NCBI GenBank assembly: GCA_009801015.1
Contig: VHZZ01006364.1
Span: forward strand, 60,059 to 83,603
Length of the DNA: 23,545 nt
DNA from: Silene noctiflora
Lineage: Eukaryota > Streptophyta > Magnoliopsida > Caryophyllales > Caryophyllaceae
Direction of reading: 5' to 3'
Each line of letters starts with the position of its first letter. Position 1 is the first letter of the stretch. A program made the position numbers and the translations under genes. The notes under the pieces were generated by a model. The model saw nothing but the letters and a program-made list of their open reading frames with translations. It searched no databases and was not told the DNA's origin. Shown piece after piece: positions 10,117 through 20,573 of the stretch.

Positions 10117-13100
10117 ATGTCGGACGATGAACGCGAGGAGAGAGAGCTTGATCTTAGCTCTTCTGAAGTTGTTACCAAATATAAGAACGCTGCTGAAATC
10201 CTTAACAGTTTGTTATTATTACCCTCCTTGCATTTTTTTTTTAATTTTCATTTTTTTGACATTATTTGGCTCATATTTGAACGGTCTCGAATGATGCCGT
10301 CCCCAAATTAGAATACGGCTTTGTTATCATTGTTCATGTTATTATTTTGTTATTTTGGTTGATGAATTAATAAATTAATTATTACCTATGTCGTCTCGGT
10401 CAATTATTTACCTTTTTTATTCCTTGTGACGGGCTGTTTAATCAAAGGTGAACAAATGATCAGGACTGAGGGAGTACCTAAGTGGTGTTTTTTTATTGAT
10501 ATTCTTTTTGTTATTTGCAGAGGCTTTGCAAATAGTTGTATCAGAATGTAAGCCTAAAGCTAAGATAGTTGACCTCTGTGAGAAGGGTGATGCCTACATT
10601 ATTGAGTAAGTTTTATTTATGTTTCATTTTTCGATATTGATAGTCTTGGCAACGAACTCCTGATTTCAGTTTTATATTCTATGCTTTATGATTAGTTTTA
10701 TTAGAAAATGTATTGGTGATGACTATATTGACTACAGCTTTCAACTTTATCTAGTGTGTTAGCTTTACTGCATTTGTTAATCTGGCAGTCAAATTGTTTA
10801 TTGTAACTTCCGTGTTTTCTTCTTGTTTTTTCTCGTTATTGTAACTGTTATTTACGGTTTCAATTGATATTGGCTTATTACTTCAGAAAAGAATATTTTG
10901 GGGATTAAGGGAGTGTTGCTGTTGGGCCATGAACATTTCTATTTATCAATAAGTAACTATGTTGTGTGGTGTAGTTTTTGGAGGGTTAAGTAGTTAATGG
11001 TACTTAGTGGTACTGATATGGTTACTTGTATATGAGGTGTTAAGTCTGATCGCAGATCTTATTTTGAGTCTAATTGTTATTAGGCCATGTTCAAAGGAGG
11101 CGTTCGGTTACATACTGTGTGCAGGTCTTCCGGTTTTGGCAGAATTACGTAACACTGTTATTTTAGAATGCCAAGTCTTGTTTGACATGAGCAACCATTT
11201 TTTTTTTTGTCTTGAAATGAAGTATCTAAGTACAAGGAGTGGTTTGTGTAATGCTCAACTCGTGTATTTAAGTTGGTTTGTATGCACTTGGTGCTACTTT
11301 TTTAAAACTACCTTTAACTATCTTTCATAATTTATCGTGATTTTTGTTCTTTATTCTGCTATATAGGCAAACTGGGAAGATGTACAAGAATGTGAAGAAG
11401 AAGATTGAGAGGGGCATTGCTTTTCCAACCTGCATATCTGTCAATAATGTTGTATGCCATTATTCACCGCTTGCGACTGATGAGTCGGTGCTGGAAGAAG
11501 GTGATGTTGTGAAGGTGTAAGTTTCCAGATCCTTCTAGCTTTTATATATTGTTTATTTATGGATTTTTTGTATTGGTCTTTGGTTACTGAAATCTGGTTT
11601 CTTGCTTGGATATAGAGATATGGGTTGTCATATTGATGGTTTTATCGCTACTGTGGCGCACACTCACGTAATTCAAGAAGGCCCAATCACTGGAAGAAAG
11701 GCAGATGTTATTGCCGCGACAAACACTGCTGCTGAAGTTGCTTTGAGGCTTGTCAGGCCTGGAAAGAAGGTATACAAACCTGCATCCTCGTAACATATTA
11801 TGGTTTGGTGATAATTAATCCTCATGGTATGATGGTGTCACTTGATCGCTGGCGGACCTTGTGTGTGACTAATGTCTAAATGGTGATGAGTGGGTTGCCT
11901 ATTTTCTGTGTCCTAACAAGTTGTCTAATCCTATGTTGCAAGAGGGGTCTGAAGCATTAACTCTATATGTTCGATATTTAAAAGTATAATTGGATATCAG
12001 CCTTTAACTACTAACATTAATAGTGGCCTTTATATTATGTACTAATGACCTTGATGCATCCCTGCCTGCCTAAGGCATTTGGCTTTTTAGCATTTGATAG
12101 TTACTTACATCACTTTGCGACATACTCCTGTATTATTCTTATGTAAATGTATGTATGTGTATGTCTATATATATATATAGGTGAATAAATTGTGGTTGTG
12201 AGTTTGTATAGATTGTGAGTTTTTATAGGTGAATAATTGCGATTGTGATTCCCTCTGCAGCATATTCATGTCTGATATGCTCTGTTGATGTGGTCGAGAT
12301 GGTTAGTTTGCTTAAGAAAGTATGATAGCTGAACATGTTTTTGTTATTAGATTTCTAGAATATTTGTTCACCAAGCTTCTTTCAACAGTCTTCCAGAAGA
12401 AATGTTATCTAATGTTCCAGTCTGAGGTTCATATCAACCATATGATCTTATGGTCATTATAACACTCTTGCGACACTTTGTAATTCTTATTTATAATGAA
12501 TTCTATTCAAAAGTTCTAACTGCCGCTCAAAGCCCTGTTAAGATTTCTGTTGATTGCATAGCTCTTTTCCAATGATTTGTCTCGGGCGATTTTCTAGATC
12601 TGATAGACTGCATATTCGTATCTCATGATTTTGATTGCCCAGAAATTTGGGGCCAACTATACGTCTATTCTGTTTTTATCAATCCATGATGCGCTGATTA
12701 TCTGCTTTCTTGTTACTTATCACGGTGGTTCGAGACCTGTCTATGTGTAGTTCTGTGTTCCTTGCTGCGTCTACTTTTATGTATTATTGTTGTCAACCAT
12801 AAGAATAATAATTTAAGATGTGGCAAGGCAACTTAGCCGAGGTGATTGAGTGTTGCTTTGATTTCCCACTTTCCTGTTGCCTTTATTATGTGAGTCTTTA
12901 TAGTGGATCCACCTTTGTTCATGGATACTGCTGCCTTGTTGAGCCTATATGTTGATATGAAGATTGATCAATAGTTTGGATGGATCGTCTTGTGTTTTTT
13001 ACATGTAGGCAAGTCAACTTTGTTGAGGTGATCCACTCTTTTTCTGATTGTCCGCTTGATTGTGAGGCTTTTATGTAGATTCACCCACTCTGTCGATACT

Positions 13101-16100
13101 GCAGCCTTGGGGCGTATATTTTGGTTACATGATTTAGTTGATTATATAACTAGCTATATTATGTTTTAATGCAGTCTATTATCATAGTTACGCTGATAAA
13201 GCATTATGATGCTTTAGTTAGCTGTCGGTTTGTTCAAATAAGGCTCGCCATTTTTTTGTCGGATCATGTATGCTGTCACAACTCGAGAATGATAATGACA
13301 GGTTCATGGTCCTAGAAGGAATATTTAGGGGGCGTTTGTTTCATGCATGGGTATGGGTTTGGAATCAAGAATCGTACCCGGGTGGTATGGGTTTGGAACT
13401 CAATTAAGGTTAAAATGCATAAAATAAAATATTTGAAATAATAATTTTTAATATTATAAAATCATGAAAATAATTATTTAATGAAATAAGTATATAAAAA
13501 ATTGGATTTACAATATGCCATATTTTTGTTCATTCTAATATGATACCCATGGGTATCAATCTCATACCCACCCCACTCCTTGGGTATGAGATACCCATAC
13601 CTCATGGGTTTGAGGTATGGGTATGAAACCCTTGTATTTGTGAAACAAACACTTGGTCTACCTCTTACCTTTTTTGTGTGAACCAAACACCCCCTTAGTC
13701 TGTTAATAACAGGTTCGTGTAACCTTATTTAACCTTCCAACTGACTTCATTGTGAGAGTGTTTGGTGTAGGCTATATTTCTTGCTTTTATTATTCTAAGT
13801 CAACTTTGCTCATGTCATCAATTTCTCATATCTGCTGATTTGCTTCCCCTTTTAGTGACATTGCACTATCAAGTGATGAATTCTCTGCCATAGTTGTCTA
13901 TCATTATGTCTGCTCTTAGGATTATGTCCTTGTGTCCTCAACTGAGATTATTTTAAGGAAAATTTGTAAAAAGCTACCATATAAGTACCGTTTTTTCAAA
14001 ATTACTACCTTGTACAGATTTCTTTAGAACTTACTACCTTTTAAATGGTTTTAGTATCAATTTTGCTACCTTAGTTAACTTTCATCCAAAGAAAAGGGAA
14101 AATTCCGTTAACTTTTGAATATTCCTTCCAGAATTGTAGTTTTGTACCCATTTTACCCTTCTTTCTTCTTTTCCTGCTCTTCTTCCTTCATCTACAGCCT
14201 ACTCCATATGTTACTTTGGCGCTTCACGTTGTTCGTGCGTTGCTTGACACTTGAAGTGTCTGACACAACACCACACTTCGACCCCTCATCTTAGATCAAA
14301 AATTGGAAACTTCCTTGAAATAACCGTATCCGACACACAGACACCGTGTCGTGTTCGACATTTGTAGCCGAGTCACAGTAACATAGTCTACAACTCTTAA
14401 TAAAAATGGTGACATATCCACTATCTCCACCCACTCGCTCACCAATCACCAACCTTTTTCATTTCGCGGCTCGCGCAACTCGTAAGGTGAGATAACTTTC
14501 TTCATTAGCATTGTTAAACCTTCATTCGTGATCGCCAGCCTAAACCACCTCTCACCCAACCTCAAAATTCTTCAAACCATAACCTGTCTTTTTTTTTGTT
14601 TCAAATTACAGCAAGGATTTCAAGATAAACAAATCTGGGTTGTAAATTTTGTAACTTCTCCATTCCTCCATCCAGCAAAAGTATGGTAAAAAGCATATGA
14701 TCAGGATAGAGAGGTTATCTAAAAAGTGTGTAGTAGAGGTGAAGTTGGTGAATTATTAATGGAGGATTGAAGTTGAATAATAAAGATAAAGATGGTGAAA
14801 TTAATGGAGGATTGAAGGGAGTAATTGTGGTGACTGGTGATAGAACATGAAGAAAGGCAAAGTGGACATTTCACAAATTTTGGACAGAAATTCACTAAGG
14901 TAGCAAAACTAATACGAAAACCCTTCAAAAGGTAGTTTTTAAAGAGATACATATAGAGGGTCAGCAATTATCACGAATAAGGTAGCATGATTACTCTACA
15001 TGAGATAACACTATTGGCTATTTGGATTATGATTCAATGAGGCTTTCTTGTCATAGTTACACTGATAGAGCATCAGCTTCATCATATTTCTATGTGCTTG
15101 TCTTAAATAGTCTGTTTTCATTTGCACTCCCTCCGCTTCTATATAATGTTCCACATTGCTTGTGGGGAGATATTAAGAGGAACGAGAATATGTGGAGGAA
15201 AATGAAAGTAGGAAAGAGAATGTGGGGTCACAAATCATACGAAAGTAGAACATCTTTGTGAATGTCATTCTAGGAAATGTGAAACCTTTTAGGGGTCGTT
15301 TGGTTCACTGCTTAGGAATGGGATGGATTGGGATGAGAGACCATAGAAGTATGGGGTTCTAATTCCACGCCTTTCAAAACATGTTTGGTTTATTAGAGAT
15401 ATAAACATAAAGGAATGGAGTTCGAATCCATGGGGGAGGGGGTGGGTATGGGATTCCAAGGGGTTGGGGTGGAGATAGAATCCAACAGGATTCTAACTCC
15501 ATTCCAAAATGACCCAACTAAATACTAGAATGACTAGAATCCTTTCCATTTCATTCCAAACCTCCCAACCAAACACCCCCCTTAAAGAAGTGGAAGGAGT
15601 AGTATATTGATCATGTAATTGTCACAAGCATGGTTAGTAACACATCATATGGTTGTAAAAAAAAAACATTTCTTCTGCTTTGGGGAAGTATTTGCATGAA
15701 CTTTATATTTGTTGAAAATATCTTAGGACCATTGCTCTACATGATGGTTAATTGTTTAGCTTATGGACTATCATCCAGTGAAGCTTTTATGGTCATAGAC
15801 TCATAGTTACACACTTACACTGAAAGCAATTTTTAGACCTTGTGTCTTTTGTGTTTTTTTTTATTATTATATAATCTCTTGCACTTTCTTGAATTCTGTC
15901 TGTGATACGATGTGGACCTCCTTTCGGCTCGCACTCGGAGTCTTATTTTAGGGGCCTGATAATTTTTCATCTTTATTTTAAAGGTTAATCTACAAGTAGT
16001 CAATGTGGGAGTTTGCAGAAATTTTTATGACATGACGAAATGTGGGGAAAGCCTGTTCTTGGGGCAGTCTGTATAGGATGTTTCTTGGCTGATGGATGTA

Positions 16101-18262
16101 ATTGTGCATCCATGTTGGCTATATTTAGGGCATTCATATTGGCCGAGTAATTTTGCTCTTTTACATGGGTAGTTTACCCCCATCCCCAAAACAAATCAGC
16201 GAAGAACATTTATGTTTCTGTGGAAGTTGAAAATAAGACAGTGACATGATCAATTTGTTATATTTATACCAGAGAGATAATTTAGGAAAGCTTCTTGAAT
16301 GTAAGGTGGATTGAATAAAATTTGATTGTGGAAAGCTTCTTGGATGTCATTTTCTAATTGACATTTGCCTTTTACTTTACAATTGCTATTAGAGGTCTCA
16401 CACAACCAACCTTATAATCAGATGTGGAGTACACGAGGATTTGGGTTGGCTTCACTTTTTCGGCCTTTTCTATGACCCTTGTAGCTGACAATATATTTCG
16501 GGTTAATTCCGATGCTTTGTATGTCCTTTCTCATATTTTGGAAGAATCCTATAACACCTCTTTATTTTATCAATTGCAGAACAAAGACGTGACAGATGCC
16601 ATCCAGAAAGTTGCTGCAGCATATGACTGCAAAATTGTAGAAGGTGTCCTTAGTCATCAGTTAAAACAGTTTGTAATTGATGGTAACAAAGTTGTGTTGT
16701 CTGTCTCAAATCCTGAGATGAGAGTTGATGATGCTGAGTTTGAAGAGAATGAAGTATATGCTATTGATATTCTTGCAAGTACCGGTGAAGGAAAGGTAAT
16801 GGTTTTGGTATCGTTATGGGCATATATCTTTTTGTTGGACAATTGGTGGTTCATCTAACAGTTTGTGTTTTTCTTTGTGGATCCAGCCTAGAATGTTGGA
16901 TGAGAAGCAAACAACTATTTACAAGAGAGCCGTGGACAGAAACTATCACTTGAAAATGAAAGCATCGAGGTTTATTTTCAGTGAAATTAGTCAGAAATTC
17001 CCCATAATGCCATTTACTGCTAGGTATGTGTGGTTTTTCTTTTGTCTTTCTCATTTATTTGTTTCGGCAACTCTTGCAAACTAAATACTGCGTCCTTGTT
17101 TTGTAGGGCATTAGAAGAAAAGCGGGCTCGGCTTGGTCTTCTAGAATGTGTGAATCATGATCTTTTGCAGCCTTACCCGGTTTTGCATGAAAAGACTGGT
17201 TAGTTGATATTCATCTGAATGGGATATATTATTTTTACCTAAAATTTCAACTTCGGTGTTTTAGGGTTTACTTCCAGTGTGATGCCTTGGATTGTAAACA
17301 ACAGGTCTAAACAATAGTGTAACCATAATTTCTTCAAATCACGAGTATCAGCTTTTGTCGTAATAGGAGAATTTAACTTTATATATTTTCTTTAATCTGA
17401 TTTCACATTTTTTGTATCATGCTTGAATGCAGTGAAATAGTGTCACCATATTTCTTCAAATCAGGAGTATCAGCTTTTGTCGTAATAGGAGAATTTAACT
17501 TTATATATTTTCTTTAATCTGATTTCACATTTTTTGTATCATGCTTGAAAGCAGTGAAATTTGTGAACATATAGGCACCGGAGTGGACATAATGAAATTT
17601 TTTTTATCATGTGTGAAACTTGAAATGAAATTTTTCCATTTTATTTAAATACTTGGCTGACCGAATGCCCCATTGTGCAGGTGATTATGTTGCTCATATA
17701 AAGTTCACTGTACTGCTCATGCCAAACGGTTCAGATCGTATAACTTCTCACCCTTTGCAAGAACTGCAGCCAACCAAAACAGCTGACGACCCTGAAATCA
17801 AAGCGTGGTTGGCATTGGGTACCAAGACAAAGAAGAAAGGCGGTGGCAAAAAGAAGAAAGGTTAGTTGAGAAAATACAATTCCATCCCTTGCTAATGTTT
17901 TCTTTATTATCTTATGTAATCTTTTACATCCTTTCATTTAGTAACCGTTAATTATATATCCGTCACAAAGAATATTAAAGGTAAACAAAAGAAGAAAGGT
18001 TAGTTGAGAAAATACAATTCCAACCCTTGCAAATGTTTTCTTTATTATCTTATGTAATCTTTTACACCCTTTCATTTTGGTAACCGTTAATTATAATATC
18101 CCTTATAAAGAATATAAAAGGTAAACAAATGACTGAGACAAGGAGAGTATTTTCCAGATGTGCTTATGTTAGAGTTCTATGTTTGCAGGCAAGAAAGGCG
18201 ACAAACCTGAGGGCGAGGAGTCCACTTCAGCAGAGCCTATGGATGCTTCAAACGAGAGTTAG
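10117..18262 (+). CDS. EBP1: EBP1/PA2G4-like proliferation-associated protein (methionine aminopeptidase fold), complete, 9 exons
   Basis: Exons are 10117-10207, 10521-10605, 11367-11516, 11616-11769, 16580-16795, 16887-17023, 17107-17198, 17681-17860 and 18189-18262. All introns are GT-AG, and the joined frame encodes 392 aa, the length I recall for Arabidopsis EBP1 (At3g51800). Residues ~15-350 form the pita-bread methionine-aminopeptidase fold without enzyme activity. By eye, two MetAP metal ligands are replaced: A120 in the [11 protein letters not shown] region and K316 in the HIKFTV strand. H186 and acidic D110/D223 remain. The C-terminus has a Lys/Gly nuclear/nucleolar and RNA-binding tract (358-371), then an acidic Glu/Ser tail. 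Family members bind rRNA, act in ribosome biogenesis and translation, and in plants promote dose-dependent cell growth. The ATG is the first in the leader with A at -3. The frame is intact, so the gene looks functional. The upstream TATA and telo-boxes fit its role. Confidence 0.95.
10385..10474. mobile_element. Small degenerate Stowaway MITE in EBP1 intron 1
   Basis: The 90-bp element has a right end that reads CTCCCTCAGTCCTGATCATT on the minus strand. The left end CTATGTCGTCTCGGTCAATT is a decayed match. TA flanks both sides (10383-10384 and 10475-10476). The TIR words CATTTGTTCACC/AATTATTTACC continue the similarity inward. It is non-coding. Confidence 0.65.
12818..13125. repeat. Diverged tandem duplication in EBP1 intron 4
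   Basis: Two blocks (about 12818-12965 and 13003-13125) share ordered words: GGCAAGGCAACTT.../GGCAAGTCAACTT, GAGGTGATTGAGTG/GAGGTGATCCACTC, then GATACTGCTGCCTTG/GATACTGCAGCCTTG. Identity is moderate and gapped, so this is an old local duplication found by eye. Confidence 0.45.
13328..13694. mobile_element. PIF/Harbinger-like MITE in EBP1 intron 4
   Basis: The element starts GGGGGCGTTTGTTTCA and ends TGTGAACCAAACACCCCC, giving inverted repeats of about 18 bases. It is flanked by TTA (13325-13327 and 13695-13697). The interior is AT-rich with nested GGTATGGGTATGA/TCATACCCA words in both orientations, so it can fold extensively. It is 367 bp and non-coding. Confidence 0.85.
13957..15002. mobile_element. 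Long-TIR non-autonomous DNA transposon (~1.05 kb) in EBP1 intron 4
   Basis: The left arm (about 13957-14090: ...AGCTACCAT..., ACTACCTTTT, TTTTGCTACCTTAGTTAACTTTC) is matched in inverted order by the right arm (about 14885-15002: GAAATTCACTAAGGTAGCAAAA, AAAAGGTAGT, ATAAGGTAGCAT). The TIRs are roughly 110 bases and imperfect. TGAGATTAT on the left and TGAGATAAC on the right resemble a decayed 9-base duplication, but the boundaries are uncertain. The interior contains GTGTC/GACAC-rich words (14240-14360) and encodes no recognised protein. Long TIRs suggest a Mutator-like origin. Confidence 0.6.
15127..15599. mobile_element. Stowaway MITE split by a younger Harbinger MITE
   Basis: The left end CTCCCTCCGCTTCTATATAA and the reverse complement of the right end (CTCCTTCCACTTCTTTAAAA) match over about 30 bases, but only if the 290-bp Harbinger insert and one TTA copy are removed. 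TA follows the right end (15600-15601), while the left flank is CA, a decayed TA. The Stowaway itself is about 180 bp. Confidence 0.75.
15292..15581. mobile_element. PIF/Harbinger-like MITE nested in a Stowaway
   Basis: The ends are GGGGTCGTTTGGTT and AACCAAACACCCCCC, flanked by TTA (15289-15291 and 15582-15584). The subterminal GGAATGGGATGG/CCATTTCATTCC words also mirror each other. It is 290 bp and non-coding. It sits within the right TIR of the Stowaway described above. Confidence 0.85.
17313..17560. repeat. 122-bp tandem duplication in EBP1 intron 7
   Basis: Two head-to-tail copies (about 17313-17435 and 17436-17560) share more than 100 nearly identical bases. For example, GCTTTTGTCGTAATAGGAG is at 17351 and again at 17473, exactly 122 apart. 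The few differences lie mostly near the copy edges, so the duplication is fairly recent. It does not touch exon sequence. Confidence 0.9.
17849..18124. repeat. 138-bp tandem duplication spanning the exon 8 / intron 8 boundary of EBP1
   Basis: AAAAGAAGAAAG|GTTAGTTGAG occurs at the true exon-8 end (junction 17860/17861) and again 138 bases later (junction 17998/17999). The copies share most of the intervening intron sequence, with several substitutions. The duplicate therefore carries the last 12 bases of exon 8 and a complete second splice donor. The far end (CAAATGACTGAGACAAGGAGAG then TA at 18148) resembles a Stowaway terminus, so a decayed MITE may be involved. Confidence 0.85.
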
Positions 18263-19102
18263 AAAGATGGCGAATGTGTATCGTCCGGTTTTGTTACATG
18301 TCATCCCCTTTTGTATTTGCTTATGTTGATGGGCAATTGAAACTTGTTTAGATGTTGATCTTTTGTGGTTACGATAACTCTTGCTTAACTGTGTAAAGTC
18401 CTGGGTTTGTGCCCATGATATGTTCTGATATGAACATTTGTGTTTTTGAGAGCTTAGTCCTTCCGCAGTTGCACTTTTCAGTTAGCATGGTGAAATAAGA
18501 GAATAAAAAGCTACGATAAGCCGATAGTTACGTGCTTCTGTTTCCGCACATCTAGTATTGCCTTCGTTACCTTGATTAAGGCATTAAGCCCCCATCTTAC
18601 ACCAATATTTTTTTTGAAGTAGAATGGAGATCAAGTAATTGTGTTTCAAGGAAAATGGGGTCATTTGGATGTGAGAAAAGTGAAATGCCTAGAGAAAGTA
18701 ATAAGTGCTAATTAAAGAAATGAGAAGGTTTTGATTTTTTTGGTTCAAATAAACGCACTCACTTCATAAAAGTTTTTAAATGGATGAGAATCGAAAACAA
18801 TATTTGGACATTATTGAACTAATTTGTTATTTGGTCATCAATTGGGTTGATCATGTCATTTTGGGTGGTTTTGATATGTCGGGGCTCGGACAAGTTGTGT
18901 TCTTATCGGGTATTGAATTAATTGATGTCATCGACAAGTCACCTACTTAACGGTGCAAATTGACGGAATTATAGTTAAGGGTTGCGGTAATACATAATAA
19001 TGCAATACTAGGTTACCATTTTTGTTTTCTGAAATGCAGGTACCATGTGGGACCCGAAAAAATTGAGGGTTACCATGTAGAATTACCCTTAATTAAATTA
19101 TG
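18263..19102. other. EBP1 3' UTR and downstream non-coding sequence
   Basis: The 3' UTR should begin at 18263. An AATAAA at 18502-18507 is a possible polyadenylation signal; plants use loose signals, so this is tentative. From about 18600 on the sequence is AT-rich with no recognisable gene. Confidence 0.45.
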
Positions 19103-19259
19103 ATTGATGATGGTTTGTGGTGGCAACCTAATCACTCAAATTAGGATGATACGTACACGAGGAAGCCTTTGAACAACAATTTAGCAAATCGGTGGTCCGC
19201 TCTTGCACCTTATTACGATTGATGGTGGTTTGTGGTGGCTACTTAATCACTCAAATTAG
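19103..19259. repeat. 42-base direct repeat, 115 bp apart
   Basis: ATTGATG(A/G)TGGTTTGTGG and the bases up to AATCACTCAAATTAG occur at 19103-19144 and 19218-19259 with about three differences. The spacer holds no recognisable feature. This may be a partial tandem duplication of about 115 bp with a diverged remainder. Confidence 0.75.
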
Positions 19260-19415
19260 TATAATTATTAGTATTAATATTATTATTAGTAATGTTCTTA
19301 TAATAATAGTAATGATAATAATAGTGATTATTATTATTATTGTTGTTGTTATTGTCATTGTTATTATTTCATTAATATTATATTATAATTATTATTGATT
19401 TTTTTTTTAATAATT
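19260..19415. repeat. AT-rich imperfect trinucleotide microsatellite
   Basis: This is a run of degenerate ATT/TTA/AAT triplets (TAATATTATTATTAG, GATTATTATTATTATTG, TTGTTGTTATTG). It is low complexity, and the open frame through it is an artefact. Confidence 0.75.
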
Positions 19416-19420
19416 ATTAA

Positions 19421-19500
19421 TTCAGTTTAGTTTAGCTGGATTCAGTTTAGTTCAGTTTAGTTTAGCTGGATTCAGTTCAGTTCAGTTCAGCTCCATTCAG
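19421..19500 (+). repeat. TTCAG/TTTAG minisatellite
   Basis: This is a pentamer-based array of TTCAG and TTTAG units grouped into larger repeats ending GCTGGA. TTTAGTTTAGCTGGA ends at 19440 and again at 19470, a period of 30 bases. The third block is homogenised to TTCAG four times. The structure implies slippage plus unit-level duplication. Confidence 0.85.
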
Positions 19501-20441
19501 CCAAAAAGAACCGGACCTAAATCATATTCAAAGGTTACTTCTTGGATGTGAATATTTAGATTCTATGTTTTGTAGATGTTCAAATTTTGCTGTTCTACGT
19601 TTAAGTGTCCTATTACTAGGGTTGTACAATAAAAAAACACTTTTTAGGGAGTGTGTCTATAAAACCGCTTCCTACCCCGAGTCTTATTAATGATATTTGC
19701 TTTGCTTTCAATATAAGAACTATCGCATTTGTTTTCATTAAGTGCTTTCGTGTACCAAGCGCTGATAATTCACGGTCGCCGCTGACCTCCTGACACCGTC
19801 GTCCACATGATACTACCATCACTCCTTCACATTAACAATCCCAAACATGCACTTTTAAAGCACACCCAAAAATGGCGAAGATCAAACATCTAGTCTGGGA
19901 AACATCCTGGCCATTACTAGACACCCGAAAACAGCCTAAGCCAATTGACTCGTATCTGAAAGTATCCAACAAATGATCACTTGTAATGATCCAAACCCAT
20001 AATGCCCCAACCCAACTCTGACCTTATCAACCCGTTTGTTTGGTCTTGATACCAAGTTGCTCACTTCTGTCCGAAGCGAATGGCTCTTACTTTTTTTCTT
20101 TCTTTATTTATTTTTTTTTACTGTGGATATTGCCAATTTAGGCATAGCATATAACATATCCGAGTAAGAGTGATATTTCAAGAATTTTTTGTTTCTTCTG
20201 TAGAATTTTTTGTAATTAAATTTCAGATCTTAAGTTTATTTATCTTATACTATTCTTTAATTTTTTTGGGCTTTAAAGAGACACTCTTTTACTTACGAGA
20301 GTTTTTTTTTGTTGTTGCCCTTACTCAATGCTTGTTTCTTGGTAATTGAAAATCGTCGATTTTCGTTACCGTTCTCATCCGAAAGGATGGTATAGATTGA
20401 TTTTCAATCAATCTAGTTTCTTTACCTTAAAAAAAAAAATC
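19501..20441. other. Intergenic interval, nothing recognised
   Basis: No gene or clear element is visible. Short frames here lack motifs. AT content rises towards poly-T and poly-A tracts next to the LINE tail. Confidence 0.5.
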
Positions 20442-20573
20442 TTTTTTTTGGTAGAATGTGAAATTCTCATTAAGCTCAATCAACTCAAAATACAACCAAC
20501 TATATTTTGCCCATCCTACTACATATAAAGCAACAACAACTACTCGAAGGTTTAGAACAAAAAAAAACATAAA

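Larger units (their letters stand above)
11770..16579 (+). other. Intron 4 of EBP1-like gene (4810 bp, element-rich)
   Basis: The donor is AAG|GTATAC and the acceptor is CAATTGCAG|AAC; both flanking exons are in phase 0. The intron carries two Harbinger-like MITEs, a long-TIR element and a Stowaway, plus diverged internal duplications, each listed separately. The intervals 11770-12817, 13131-13327, 13695-13956 and 15600-16579 hold nothing else recognisable. The other EBP1 introns are 83-761 bp. Confidence 0.9.

Noticed and set aside
15419..15434. GAGTTCGAATCC resembling a tRNA B box
   Set aside because: It lies inside the Harbinger MITE as part of its ATGGAGTTCGAATCCAT palindromic interior. 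There is no A box or cloverleaf around it.
16424..16858. 144-codon frame around EBP1 exon 5
   Set aside because: Only 16580-16795 is exon. The flanks read through intron sequence on both sides of clear AG and GT splice sites.
19981..20060. CTTGATACCAAGTTG on the plus strand, similar to a tRNA-Met primer-binding site on the other strand
   Set aside because: The match is partial and reads TTGGTATCAAG rather than TGGTATCAGAGC. No LTR ends at it.
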